In this document: positions 25,798 through 35,458 of the stretch, one piece after another
How positions within the stretch are numbered: the stretch's first letter is position 1
How the letters are laid out: the number at the start of each line of letters is the position of its first letter
From: Bog-473 sp963764305
GTDB taxonomy: Bacteria; Actinomycetota; Acidimicrobiia; Acidimicrobiales; RAAP-2
Length of the DNA stretch: 64,000 nt
NCBI GenBank assembly: GCA_963764305.1
Contig: CAVXSD010000007.1
Span: 744,001-808,000, forward strand
Direction: 5' to 3'
The notes under the pieces: model-generated
What the model was told of the DNA's origin: nothing
Database searches by the model: none
Seen by the model: the letters and a program-made list of their open reading frames with translations, nothing else
Position numbers and translations under genes: made by a program

Positions 25798-27123
25798 ATG
25801 AATGTACTGAAGTACGCCGAGCTCGAGGACCGGCACATTGCCTATCGGATACTCGAAGGCGCCGCGGGTTGCGACGCGGTGCTCTTCACCCCCGGTGGGA
25901 CCGTTCCGATGGACGCGCTTGAGGGCGACCGAATCGGAGCCCGCCTGATCAGCGGCCTCCGTGCGGTGGGTCGGCTCCTACTCTTCGATCGTCGTGGTAT
26001 CGGGCTATCCGATCCGATCACCGACTGGGGCCGACCGCTCGTTGAGCAGTGGGCGGACGATCTAGCAATGGTGATCGAGGCGGCGGACCTTGATCAGCCA
26101 GTCGTAGTGGCCCTGGGTGACTACTGGGCTCCGGCTCGGCTCTTCGCCGGTCGACACCCCGATGCCCTTAGTCGACTCGTACTCTACGAACCCAACGGGC
26201 CCGCCCAGCCGGTCGACCTTCCGCGTGAGGCGATCCGAGAAACCGACTGGATCGCGCGAGTCTGTCCAAGTCGGGTCGACGATACGGCCTTTCGTCAATG
26301 GTTCGACACGGCTGGGCGTACGGGCGCAAGCCCCGCCGTTGCGGCACGTCTGTATGACCGGCCTGACGACGCTTGTGTCCAAGACATTGTCCAAGCCCAA
26401 GGCCAGATAGCTGTCCCGACTCTCGTTCTCCGACGGCCCCTGAATCTCGTGGGTTCCCCGCCACCCCCGGACCCCGTTGCGAACGCCATCCCGGCTTGTC
26501 TCAAGGTGGACCTTCCAGGCCGGGACTATCACTGGCTCGGAGAAGATGTCGATGCCCTTCTGGCAGAGATATCGAGGTTTGTCACTGGCGAGGTACGTGT
26601 GCCAGTGCCTGAGCGCGTGCTCTGCGCGGTGGTATTCACAGACCTCGTTGGGTCGACTGACCATGCCACCAAGGTCGGCGATCTCCGGTGGAAGGACATA
26701 TTGGACCGTCACGATACGGTGATTCGAGGAGTGGTCGAACGGTCGGCAGGAACCATAGTGAAGACCACAGGCGATGGAGTCCTGGCGATCCTGCCGTCAG
26801 TAGACAGCGCTCTGCGATCCGCATCGGCAATCCGCTCACAGCTCGATGACCACGGGCTAATCGTCCGTCTCGGAGTGCATGTTGGTGACATTGAGCGTCG
26901 TGGTAACGATGTGAGCGGTATTGGGGTTCATGTAGCCGCCAGAGTCATGTCGCTCGCTGGTCCCGGTGAGACTCTCGCGACTGCATCTGTTCCTATTGCG
27001 GCCCTAGGCGCCGAACATGGGTTTGTGCCACGCGGTCGACACACTCTCAAAGGAATCCCCGGCGATTGGGACCTGTTCGCCTATGTGGTTGCAGACGCAG
27101 ATCCACCGTCCGTCGACGGATAG
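25798..27123 (+). CDS. Alpha/beta-hydrolase-like domain fused to a class III nucleotide cyclase
   Basis: This is a 441-residue fusion. Residues 1-260 have an alpha/beta-hydrolase shape (LLLFDRRGIGLSDP, PALSRLVLYEPNG-like). The nucleophile elbow, however, reads LGDYWAP, without the catalytic serine, so this domain probably senses a ligand. Residues 275-430 are a class III cyclase. VVFTDLVGSTDHA carries the metal Asp, KTTGDGVLA follows, then RLGVHVGDIERR and VHVAARVMSLAGPGE. It should make cAMP or cGMP. The layout is common in mycobacteria and relatives. A frameshifted PycTM-like membrane protein gene converges on it. Confidence 0.85.
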   Translation: MNVLKYAELEDRHIAYRILEGAAGCDAVLFTPGGTVPMDALEGDRIGARLISGLRAVGRLLLFDRRGIGLSDPITDWGRPLVEQWADDLAMVIEAADLDQPVVVALGDYWAPARLFAGRHPDALSRLVLYEPNGPAQPVDLPREAIRETDWIARVCPSRVDDTAFRQWFDTAGRTGASPAVAARLYDRPDDACVQDIVQAQGQIAVPTLVLRRPLNLVGSPPPPDPVANAIPACLKVDLPGRDYHWLGEDVDALLAEISRFVTGEVRVPVPERVLCAVVFTDLVGSTDHATKVGDLRWKDILDRHDTVIRGVVERSAGTIVKTTGDGVLAILPSVDSALRSASAIRSQLDDHGLIVRLGVHVGDIERRGNDVSGIGVHVAARVMSLAGPGETLATASVPIAALGAEHGFVPRGRHTLKGIPGDWDLFAYVVADADPPSVDG

Positions 27124-27399
27124 GTCAATCTCCGGTGCAACTCATCTTCCACGAGGTCCTCGATCTTGGTCGGGTCGCACCGGAGCGATGGTCAGAGAAG
27201 CAAAGACGACCCGTTCGGACCCACCAGAATCGCGTGAATTGATCGGACGATTGCTGCCCGTGGCCGTACGGGCTAGGGAATTCCTCGTGACGAGCAACAA
27301 GTAGGGCGGCGGGAGGCCGGAGCGCACCACTCTCTCGGCTGCGCCGTGAGCGCACCGGTCGCTCCCCTATGTCGGTCACAACGACGCGTCACGTCCCCG

Positions 27400-27950
27400 C
27401 TAGGACGGAAACACGGACAAGGGGACCAGAGCGACCAGCAAGCCCGCGCTGATCCCGATGACCACCAGTTGGAGGCGGATCCACCGTCGTCGGTTATCAA
27501 TGACAGTCTTGACCGCGCTGGAGGTGTTGCGTTTGGGTCTTCGAGCGTAGCGTAGAGATCTTTGAGAAGTGTACCCTCCGGATGATTCAGGCCAACGTCC
27601 ACCATCCACTTTGACGACAAGAAATATGCGATCTTTTCACCATCGTGCATGCTTGAGCTCCCGCCTAGCGGAATCCGTGGGAAGAGCGCTATCAATCCGA
27701 ACACCAATGCGACTGAGAGCGAAGTGACGGCGAGAACGAGAGTGATCTTGGCAGGCAAATGTGCGTTCTTGTAACTAACGAGTCCGCTTCAAGCAACAAA
27801 TGCGAGCATGATCCCGTTGACTGACATTGTCGATGAGATACGGGCCTGCTGGTCCTGGAGCTGGTCGGTCCAGTGTCGCTCCATCCGCAGGAGCTCGCTG
27901 TAGATCCAGCGGCGACGCTCAATCGAATTCGGATTGCCGGCACTGTCCAT
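27400..27950 (-). pseudogene. Decayed PycTM/SLATT-like two-helix membrane protein
   Basis: It starts MDSAGNPNSIERRRWIYSEL, then a helix with ARISSTMSVNGIMLAFVA. An in-frame TGA at 27789 interrupts the first membrane segment, after which SGLVSYKNAHLPAKITLVLA continues in the same frame. A frameshift near 27535 moves the tail into another frame (NRRRWIRLQLVVIGISAGLL, ending at 27400). The order (soluble helix, TM pair, linker, long helix, TM) is that of PycTM-type effectors activated by cyclic nucleotides. As read, it cannot be functional. Confidence 0.5.
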
Positions 27951-28324
27951 CGAACCCCATGATGCACCAAAGGGTGACTCGGTGTCCGGGGGCCGAACGC
28001 TTTGGTCTCGTCGACACAAACCGGGTGTCGTTAGGAGCCCAGAATCGACTTGCCTCGGCTCGAGGCGACGAGATCTGGCAAGACATTCTGCTCTCCTGAC
28101 CCATCCGTGGGTCAGTTCCGGACCCGGACGGACGGGACGCTTCCCACGAGGGCGCGTACATTTCATCCGACACACTCGGTGCCGCCTACGGCCACAACGG
28201 AGGCAGGTGGGCGGGCATCCCTTCGGAGTCCTCAATAACTCGTTGGCCCACGAATAGTCTCAAGTCGTGGACGCAGAACAGGATCGTTCAAAGAGCAGAT
28301 TTGGGCATTCTCAGACGAAGCGGC

Positions 28325-29205
28325 ATGACCTCGGCTAACGATCTCTCTGGCGGGTGGTGGCGTCGCCGCTACCAAGGATCCGTCGTGCAGGATCTGATCA
28401 ACAGTCTCCGCGACGTGGAGTTCGGTAACTGGATCATCATGTTTGGGGCCTCGTTCCTGTTGTCTGTCCTTCCGCTTATCATCCTCCTGAGCGCGCTAGC
28501 GAACAGCAGGGTGGACGATAATATCGCCACGCGTTTGGGACTGAACCGGGAAGGGTCCCACATCGTTGACACCCTTTTCAGGTCATCGCATGCTGGCTTC
28601 AACTTTGGTGTCGCAGTCGCTCTGGTCCTGTCCCTGTTAGGAACGATCGCGGTTGCGCGCTCGGTCCAAAGGCTCTACCAACAAGTCTTCGATCACCTCG
28701 ACGATCGTGGATCGTCGAATGTGCTTCGGTGTTTTGTATGGGCCCTGGCGGCTGCGGCAGAGGTATGTGTCGATGCGGTGATCAGCAGCCACTTCGCGAT
28801 CTCCCGGTGGGCCGAGTGTTCTTGGGCTTGGGCAACCTGGTGATCGTGACCTCGTTCTTCTGGTGGGGCCTCCACTTTCTACTGCGTAAGAAAGAGGCTT
28901 GGCGACGACTATTCCCCGCCGCGCTTGCCACCGGTGTTTTCTGGGTCGGCCTCGGCGCGTTTGCGTCGTTCTACTTCTCTACAACTCTCGTCTCCGACAG
29001 TCACCTGTATGGAGCGATCGGGGTGGTGTTCACTCTTGTCACTTGGTTCATCGCGATGGGAGCGGTGATCACCTTGGGTGCAGTGGTAGGACACACTTGG
29101 GTGACCCGTAGGGCTCCAGCGGCAGTCGTCACGTCGAGTCACACTGACGTAACGATTCAGGAGCCGCGGGATGCGACGCCTGGCGATTTCAGCCAGCAGA
29201 ACTAA
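28325..29205 (+). pseudogene. Frameshifted YihY/BrkB-family membrane protein
   Basis: The first frame (MTSANDLSGGWWRRRYQGSV, then FGASFLLSVLPLIILLSALA) is the N-terminal half of a YihY/virulence factor BrkB protein. The second half, GLGNLVIVTSFFWWGLHFLL to YGAIGVVFTLVTWFIAMGAV, is one frame over. The 881-bp span is one base short, with the shift around 28800-28820. The family has about six helices and an unsettled transport or inhibitor role. It could be intact in the organism if this is an assembly indel. Confidence 0.7.
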
Positions 29206-29673
29206 TCCAGCCCGGCACGGGCATCCGCAATGTGCCGGAGTCAGGCGGTAGGCCTTCCGTCGGGTAGATAGTCCGGCAACTCTCGATAGAGCCATCAGCT
29301 CGACCGGTCCTTCGTGAACGCCGATACGCGGATTCGATAGGTGAGGTGCGTCCGGTGGCGTATTTCCTTAGGGCAACGCCATTGGCGCGGTGTTCTCGGA
29401 TGTCATCGAGGCCGCGTACCGTGCGCTAAGGCTGCTCGAAACTCTTACCCACAGGACCTTGAGTCACTCACAAGCTGAGGTACTGAGGACGCCAGCTCAC
29501 CCGTCCAGCTCGCATCCACCCGCGCACCCCGGAGGGGAGTCTACGTGACCGACGCGTTTACCGCACTGCTTTCTCTTGAACCAGTCATTTCCTTCGCCAC
29601 CGAGTAGTCGCCCGGATGACCACGGCGAAGGAATCGAGACGATCCCGATGTACCAGCTGCGGCGCCGCTGAGA
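29206..29673. other. Gene-free stretch with one possible 20-residue ORF
   Basis: About 470 bp. The only candidate is GTG at 29545 to TAG at 29607 (MTDAFTALLSLEPVISFATE), preceded by GGAGGGGAG at good spacing. It is too short to judge and has no relatives I know. Confidence 0.3.
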
Positions 29674-30321
29674 TCAGTGAACGAGCCGTTGTAGTGCGAT
29701 GGGATCGTGGATCTCTATGCGACCCCGAGCCAACTGCACGACCCCGTGTTCCTCGCCTGACCGTAGGACCCGATTTACGGTCGGACGCGTGGTACCGGCG
29801 AGTTGGGCAATTTCGTCCTGCGTGAGCGGGATCACGACCGGAGCGTCGCCCCCGTACAGCTCCACGAGGTCAATCAGGCGAAGCCAGACGCGACGTTGTG
29901 CTGGGACGTAAAGTGCTTCGAGCAGCGCCGCCGACAAGCGTCGCACTTCCGCGACCAGAGCCTCCGTCAACATTTCGTTGATCTTCGGTCTCGTTGCCCG
30001 TAGCTCTTCGAAAACAGCGCGATCCACGCTCAAGGTCTCACCTCCGTCGAGGGAAATGGCGCTCCCATGGCGCTGGCCCGTCGAGAGCATCGCCAGCTCA
30101 CCGAAGTAGTCGGCGGGGCCGAACACCCGAACCGTCGCCTGGTCACCCAACGGCGTGGTGAAACGAATCGCAAAGTGGCCCTTGACGATCATGTGCAATG
30201 TGTCCCCGGGGTCGCCGTCGTGGAACACCACCTCGTTGCGCTTGAACCGCCTTCGTCTCGCCAGTGCGAGCACTTCTCGCTGATCGTCTTCATCGAGTAT
30301 GTCGAGCAGGTGAGACCGCAT
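29674..30321 (-). CDS. Crp/Fnr-family transcriptional regulator
   Basis: This is a 215-residue regulator. The cyclic-nucleotide-binding fold at 10-115 contains NEVVFHDGDPGDTLHMIVKG and YFGELAMLSTGQRHGSAIS. The C-terminal winged helix is IPLTQDEIAQLAGTTRPTVN near 165-184. No Fnr-type cysteine cluster is visible. With a class III cyclase nearby it may respond to cAMP, which is inference. The ATG at 30321 starts the fold; upstream residues look untranslated. Confidence 0.87.
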   Translation of the reverse strand: MRSHLLDILDEDDQREVLALARRRRFKRNEVVFHDGDPGDTLHMIVKGHFAIRFTTPLGDQATVRVFGPADYFGELAMLSTGQRHGSAISLDGGETLSVDRAVFEELRATRPKINEMLTEALVAEVRRLSAALLEALYVPAQRRVWLRLIDLVELYGGDAPVVIPLTQDEIAQLAGTTRPTVNRVLRSGEEHGVVQLARGRIEIHDPIALQRLVH

Positions 30322-30758
30322 GGTACCGAGTATCCCATTTCCCAAGCCGGCACAGCTGATGCTGGGCCACTCTCCATAGATGTATACCGAACCGGTCGCC
30401 GGCCGCGTGGCTGTGGCAGGTGAACCCGTCGTGGGCCCATCCATCCCTCCTGAATTTACATGCCGGAATTGGTATCCGGAGGTCCAGTATGGTCGCTTCG
30501 GAAGAGGTCACCGTCGGTCCCAGATCCCTGGGTAGCGACCGGAGCGAACGATGAATTTGCCTGGCGCTCGTGCCAGTGGCTCCAGGATCGCCGCTAAGTG
30601 ATTTGCGGGCGTCGCTCGGAGTTGTCCGGAGAAACCGCACGCCACCGTGTCCCCGGGGACACGAGTTGTGTGTCCCACGGCACAGACTCCTTTGCCCTTG
30701 TCGATCACCATGCGATCAGGGCCGGAAGACACCGGTCGCGATCCGAGGAGACGGAACG
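30322..30758. other. Gene-free stretch between the Crp gene and a small membrane protein
   Basis: About 440 bp with no supportable gene. It must carry promoters in both directions. No clear Crp-type palindrome stands out. Confidence 0.45.
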
Positions 30759-30986
30759 ATGCAAACAGTCAGCCTTCCCCACTACGCCAAGATCCGTCGC
30801 ACTTCGGCCATGCTCGTGGCCGCGGCGGTCCTTGTCGCGGTGCTCGTGCTCGCGCTGGTCGACGTCGCCGGCAGGACCACTGGCAACGGTGCCGGCTCAC
30901 CGGCCGCCCCCGCCAGGACGGTCAACCCGTCGGCGTCGTCCTCCGTGAGCAGCACCAGCTGCTTGTACCAGCACCAGCCCTGCTGA
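30759..30986 (+). CDS. Small single-span membrane protein
   Basis: This 75-residue protein has one membrane helix (about 18-38, MLVAAAVLVAVLVLALVDVA). A Ser/Ala/Pro-rich outer tail ends SSTSCLYQHQPC. GAGGAGACGGAACG directly before the ATG is a good ribosome site. No family is recognised. Confidence 0.55.
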   Translation: MQTVSLPHYAKIRRTSAMLVAAAVLVAVLVLALVDVAGRTTGNGAGSPAAPARTVNPSASSSVSSTSCLYQHQPC

Positions 30987-31042
30987 GGTGGGCCTGTTGT
31001 GGTGGGCCTGTCCACTGGTGGGCTGTGAACTGGTGGACTGGT

Positions 31043-31078
31043 GGGCCGGCCGGGCCTCAATCCCGGCACCTTGGGATT
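31043..31078 (-). repeat. Dispersed T-arm-like repeat, copy 2
   Basis: The plus strand reads GGGCCTCAATCCCGGCACC, followed by TTGGGATT. It matches the copies at 55777, 60253 and 60448 with a few changes. The minus strand resembles a tRNA variable loop, T-arm and acceptor 3' side. Confidence 0.6.
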
Positions 31079-31082
31079 GAAC

Positions 31083-31230
31083 GTCCAGGTCAAAACGTTG
31101 CAATGGGAGTCATTCTTGTTGCATCAGGTCTCAACTGCTGGTGCGAACGAAGAAAGAACGAGGGTGCCAGCGACGGTCTGGAACGGCGTGAGACTCAGTG
31201 CAACACGGTTGTGGGACCAGCGCCCTTCCC
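31083..31230. repeat. Long dispersed repeat, copy A
   Basis: It runs from GTCCAGGTCAAAACGTTGCA to GTGCAACACGGTTGTGG and CGCCCTTCCC. It is clearly homologous to 62402-62566. TTGCA/TGCAA elements occur at both ends. No coding potential is evident. Confidence 0.6.
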
Positions 31231-31530
31231 GTTGAGTCGTTAGTGAAGTACCAACTCGAGACCATCCGCCGGGGACCGCTGTCTCGGCGCTTGCGCACCG
31301 TACGCACGACTGGGACACCGCTCATCCCCATAACCGAGCCGGCGCGTCCAGGGACCGCGTCTTAGGGCTGACGACGGCCTCTCAGGTTGTCACTGTGATA
31401 CGGCCACTAGTGCACCGAGACAACGACTCCGCCCGCGTGAGTGGCTAAGCGGTAGTACTACGCGTGCCTCTTCCGCCGCCAAGAGAATCCGACCTCCCGA
31501 CCGATAGCTGGCGACAAAGCAAGGTTGACA

Positions 31531-32938
31531 TCACGACTGATCAGACCGACAGAGTTCTCCAATCAAACTCGCATACTGCAAAAGGTGTCGGTCTACGAGA
31601 TAATTTTCGAATACGTGGTGCTGACCGCGCTGTCCCATGAGGCGTGCGGTGAGCGAATCGTCCAACAACGAAACGACAGCGTCGGAAAAGGCGTCAAGAT
31701 CCCTTGGGTCCGGCAACAGCACCCCGATCCCATCGGCCAGTTGGTCGCTAATGCCGCCCACCGCCGAGCCGATTACTGGCCTTGCCTTCCAGAGTGCCTC
31801 GGCGACTGTGAGACCGAACCCCTCCATGAGGGTCTTTTGAACGACGATGGTTGCATGAGTTTGAACTGCATTCACCATAACTGCGTTCGCTCTCACGTCG
31901 TCCATTGGGAGCGTGAACAGGTGAATACGGCGCCGAATGCTCGGCTCGAGCGTCTCCCAAACTGCGATGCACTCGCCGAGCACCGTGCGTCCTTCGGGAT
32001 CATCGGATACATTCGTCACAGCGGGACCGACCAGAGCCAAAACGGCATCCGAGCGCGCCGTGGCGCCCTCGGCGAAACCTGTCATGACTCCTTGCATGTC
32101 TTTGAGGTGGTCCCAGCGTGAGACCTGAACAACAAGGCGGTCGCTGGCTGAAAAAGGTGGCTGTTCGCGAAAATACCGCGCATGGGGCTTATGCGTCGCT
32201 CCGCGGTGGAGGCGATCTGAAGCGACCAACCCCATGCCCCTCAACGTGTGCATCACCTCGGTCGCTCGGAGTTTGCGATATTTGTCCGAAAACGGGTCGA
32301 TTGACGGAGGGATCACGAGCACCCGGACACCTTCCACCTCGGGCGGGACGAATCCGAACCGGGAGAAAATGAGCGCACGGCACGATGTCACAAATGGTGC
32401 AAGGAACGCCCAGGCCTCCTTCGAGTATGCATTGACGGTGTCCGAAACAATATGGCAGCGCCAAAGCACGCTGGCCCCGGTTTCCGTCAGCAGTTCGGCC
32501 AGACCTAGCGTCTGCGGGTCGTGAAGCAACACGATGTCACCGGGCGCAATCTTCTCGAGAATTCGACGCAGCGTTGGCCGCCAGAACGCCCCTGTAATGG
32601 CGCAGTTCAGTGGATCCGAGTTCGCCGGCATCACCACCCATTCCGTGAATGCGATTGTGAATGCGCTTGGTAATGACAAAAGACTCAGGATCGCCCTCGA
32701 TGACGAGCCAGCGCGCATCTACCTCAGATCCTCTCGCGTAGCCGACGAGGCAAGCGAGCATCTCTGCGACGCCCCCTCCTTTGGCAGTCGAACTGATGTT
32801 CCAAAACCGGGCGGAACCCATCTCGGCGCGAACCTCTTGCATCGACTGCTTGACCTTCGAAAATCGACGTTCGCCGATCAAGGCCAGCAATGGATGGAGC
32901 GGACGGGCCGAAACGTCGATCGCAATCGCTCGTACCAT
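31531..32938 (-). pseudogene. Frameshifted GT4 glycosyltransferase of trehalose-synthase type
   Basis: The N-terminal frame begins MVRAIAIDVSARPLHPLLAL and includes FWNISSTAKGGGVAEMLACL, a hallmark of trehalose synthase-type GT4 enzymes. From about 32565 the reading continues in another frame with ILEKIAPGDIVLLHDPQT, VVQVSRWDHLKDMQGVM and EGFGLTVAEAL (the E-x7-E donor motif). The whole would be about 469 residues, a normal length. Such enzymes join glucose units to make trehalose. The gene lies downstream of the XRE-PNPOx gene in the DevR-like cluster. One indel could restore it. Confidence 0.7.
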
Positions 32939-33037
32939 GGCTGCATACTGACCGAATCCGAACCGTGTCCTCAATGACCCAGAAGATCGGGACGGCCAAA
33001 CCCGGTGGCAATCGTCATCGTCGCATCACGAAAGGGA

Positions 33038-33721
33038 TTATCGGTCGTCCTGCTGATGGTGCGGGCCGTGGTGGACTATCCGCCGGCCGGTCATCTCCCG
33101 CGGTGCAATGGCAACCAGAACGTCCCGGTTTCCACCGGCCCAGGGTTGCAGATCGAGGGACGACAGTTCGACGACCTCCCTCGGATCTTCGACGCAGCGG
33201 GCCGTCCCGCTGATCACGACGCTCCATCCCTCGCTCATCGCCTCGTCAACACGATCGACCTCGAAACCCACTGTCTCTTGTGCCACCAGTGCCGTCGAAA
33301 CGGAGACATCCGTCCTTAGCATGATCTCGCCGGCCACGTATCTATAGTTCACAGGCTGAGCCACCGGACCCCTGGGCGCAACGAAGACGACACGTCCTAC
33401 CCCGCCTGCAGCAAGGTGCGTGAGGGACTGCTGCTCCGTCAGCTCCTCGAGTGTCGCGTTTTGGGCCGCCCTTCCACGCCCTTCGGGTCGGTCGATATCC
33501 CCCCCGAGCAACACCAAGGGCGACGTGTGAAGCGCGTGGGCCACCATCTGGAGCGTGCCGACACTCAATCGTCCCTGAGATGAGGTCTCGAAATAGCGAA
33601 GGAAGCCGGGATCGATGCCGGCCTGCTCAGCGAGCCCCTCGACGCTGAGACCTAGGTCCTGTCGACGCTGGGTAATTCTTCGTGACAGGTCACCGGGGCC
33701 GGTCCGCATACTCTGCTGCAT
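33038..33721 (-). CDS. XRE HTH - PNPOx-like fusion protein (copy 1)
   Basis: This 227-residue protein has an XRE-type HTH at about 12-65 (RRQDLGLSVEGLAEQAGIDP). Residues 95-220 form a pyridoxamine-phosphate-oxidase-like split barrel (GVGRVVFVAPRGPVAQPVNY, then SEGWSVVISGTARCV). Such barrels bind FMN, F420 or related cofactors. The fusion may be a flavin- or F420-responsive regulator. A paralog of the same layout is at 41944. A DevR-like palindrome at 33777 lies between it and the divergent WS/DGAT gene. Confidence 0.82.
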   Translation of the reverse strand: MQQSMRTGPGDLSRRITQRRQDLGLSVEGLAEQAGIDPGFLRYFETSSQGRLSVGTLQMVAHALHTSPLVLLGGDIDRPEGRGRAAQNATLEELTEQQSLTHLAAGGVGRVVFVAPRGPVAQPVNYRYVAGEIMLRTDVSVSTALVAQETVGFEVDRVDEAMSEGWSVVISGTARCVEDPREVVELSSLDLQPWAGGNRDVLVAIAPREMTGRRIVHHGPHHQQDDR

Positions 33722-33776
33722 CGCGCGAGTCTGCCCGTACGGCTTTCCGACGCCTACGGAAGAAGGTCCTACCGGT

Positions 33777-33794
33777 TGGGGAGATTGGTCCCTA
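33777..33794. promoter_or_regulatory. DevR-like box (XRE-PNPOx 1 / WS-DGAT)
   Basis: TGGGGAGATTGGTCCCTA has the right half GGTCCCTA shared with the other boxes and a weaker left half. It lies 56 bp upstream of XRE-PNPOx and about 95 bp before the chosen WS/DGAT start. Confidence 0.5.
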
Positions 33795-33888
33795 GGGTCC
33801 AGGTATCCAAATGGGCCACACTTGCCAGAAGGATGCGACCGCGAGGGAGGTCGCTCGCACGATAGAAGGTGACCAAGTGGTATCGGCG

Positions 33889-35307
33889 ATGAGGCAGGAC
33901 GGGGCTCTCTCTCCTCTTGAAGCAGCGTTTCTACAAATCGAGTCCGGTGGCACCCCCATGCACATGGCCTCTATCGCCATCTTCGAGGGACAGCGGCTGA
34001 AAGATTGCGACGGCAATCTCCGCATCGACGATCTTCGCCACCTCATCTCGAGCAGGCTTTCCCTGGTCCCGAAACTCCGCCAGCTCCCCAATCCGGGATT
34101 TCTCAACGAGGCGCCACCGGTCTGGTCCGACGATGCCACGTTCGACATCACCAACCATGTGGTGCAGCGTCGGGCACTGGCACCAGGCTCCGAGACCGAG
34201 CTTCTTCAACTTTGCGGCGAGATCCTGTCCATTCCCCTCTCGCAAGACCGACCCCTCTGGGAGCTGACGTTCGTCGACGGTCTTAAGAACGGTCAGGTCG
34301 CACTTGTCGAAAAGCTCCACCACTCCATGGCGGACGGGATCGCGGCTGCTGAACTGGCCACAGTGCTCTTGGACCTCACTCCGGAGCCGCGACCCGTTGA
34401 CGATCCGGGTGCGTGGCGAGCCCAGGCACCGCTATCCGCGGTGCACGAAGCCTCGCGGGATCTCTCGCGTCTGGCGGAGATCCCCGTTCGAGTGCTCGCC
34501 TGGGGAGGATGGACGGCTCTGCACCCGATGCGGCGATCGAGGGCATGGGTGAACAAGGCAGTCGCCATGACCTCATTGTTGCGCACAGGCCTGATCGCAC
34601 CGCGTTCCCCGCTCAACAAGCAGATAAGCGCTGCACGTGAGGTACATATCGTCCGCCTGAACCTGGACCAGGTTCGTGACGTGGCTCATGAGCACGAGGC
34701 GACCGTCAACGACGTGATCTTGACCCTTGTGGCCCGAGGACTCCACGACCTTTTGGTCAGACGTGGCACCTTGGAGGAAGGGGCAGAGCTGCAGGCACTG
34801 GTCCCCGTGGGCCTCGAGGCCGGTCCGGAACGGGGACTCGGGAACCGTGTGTCAGCGCTCTTCGTCAGGTTGCCGGTCGGGTGCGACGACCCGAAGGGGA
34901 CCTTGAGGATCGTCTCTTCTGAGGCGCGAGGGCACAAGAAGCAGCATCAAGAACTGGCGGCGGAGACATTTTTGCGATGGCTGGAGCCCTTGCCGCAGAG
35001 CCTGATCGCAGGTGCCGCCAAGCTCATCCGGTACCAGCCCTTCTTCAACCTGATCGTCACCAATGTACCGGGCCCTGCCGTCCCGCTCTATACCCTGGGA
35101 GCAAAAATGATCGAGGCCTTTCCCATCGTCCCATTGGTTGGGAATCAGGGGCTCGGAGTTGCGGCCCTCTCGTACATCGGCCAGATCAATTTGGGCGTGT
35201 TCTCGGATCCCACGTTGTGCCCCGACGTCGAGGTGTTCTGCGAGGCAGCACGCGCCGCCCTGCAAGACCTCGTGCTGGACCTCCCGCCCGCGTATGGCAT
35301 CGATTGA
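33889..35307 (+). CDS. WS/DGAT wax ester synthase / diacylglycerol acyltransferase
   Basis: This protein has about 472 residues. It opens ALSPLEAAFLQIESGGTPMH and has the catalytic HHxxxDG in KLHHSMADG near residue 145. The C-terminal NLIVTNVPGPAVPLYTLGAK and ALSYIGQINLGVFSD are typical. It joins fatty acyl-CoA to fatty alcohols or diacylglycerol, making storage wax esters or triacylglycerol. Mycobacterial tgs1, a DosR-regulon gene, is a relative. The ATG at 33889 is chosen by family alignment; GTG at 33877 and ATG at 33811 are in frame upstream. Confidence 0.88.
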   Translation: MRQDGALSPLEAAFLQIESGGTPMHMASIAIFEGQRLKDCDGNLRIDDLRHLISSRLSLVPKLRQLPNPGFLNEAPPVWSDDATFDITNHVVQRRALAPGSETELLQLCGEILSIPLSQDRPLWELTFVDGLKNGQVALVEKLHHSMADGIAAAELATVLLDLTPEPRPVDDPGAWRAQAPLSAVHEASRDLSRLAEIPVRVLAWGGWTALHPMRRSRAWVNKAVAMTSLLRTGLIAPRSPLNKQISAAREVHIVRLNLDQVRDVAHEHEATVNDVILTLVARGLHDLLVRRGTLEEGAELQALVPVGLEAGPERGLGNRVSALFVRLPVGCDDPKGTLRIVSSEARGHKKQHQELAAETFLRWLEPLPQSLIAGAAKLIRYQPFFNLIVTNVPGPAVPLYTLGAKMIEAFPIVPLVGNQGLGVAALSYIGQINLGVFSDPTLCPDVEVFCEAARAALQDLVLDLPPAYGID

Positions 35308-35319
35308 CCTTTTCTTCGT

Positions 35320-35347
35320 AGGGAATGGCCGCTAAAGCCAATTCCCT
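35320..35347 (+). terminator. Terminator-like hairpin after WS/DGAT
   Basis: AGGGAATGGC pairs with GCCAATTCCCT (one bulge) around a 7-base loop, 12 bp after the stop codon. There is no U-tract. Confidence 0.5.
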
Positions 35348-35376
35348 CGGCGCACCGAGGTCAGAACGCAATGGAA

Positions 35377-35390
35377 GAGACCTTTGTCCG
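35377..35390. promoter_or_regulatory. DevR-like box (Zn-alcohol dehydrogenase)
   Basis: GAGACCTTTGTCCG matches the GGGACCTTnGTCCC core with changes at the outer bases. It lies 68 bp upstream of the alcohol dehydrogenase ATG. Confidence 0.4.
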
Positions 35391-35458
35391 TAGTTGTGCT
35401 CCCACTCGGCGTCGCACGATAGAACCACAAGCGAGTTGAGGACAATGGAGGCGTGAGG

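Larger units (their letters stand above)
30987..31530. other. Repeat-rich gene-free stretch
   Basis: About 540 bp holding GTGGGCCTG-type tandem repeats, one T-arm-like repeat (31043-31078) and one copy of a longer dispersed repeat (31083-31230). No gene is seen. Confidence 0.55.

Noticed and set aside
25798..27950. Functional Pycsar system
   Set aside because: The membrane partner has an in-frame stop and a frameshift and is convergent with the cyclase rather than in an operon; only a decayed resemblance is claimed.
30508..30530. DevR-like box near the Crp gene (CGGTCCCAGATCCCTGGG)
   Set aside because: The half-sites are in the wrong orientation and spacing compared with the other boxes.
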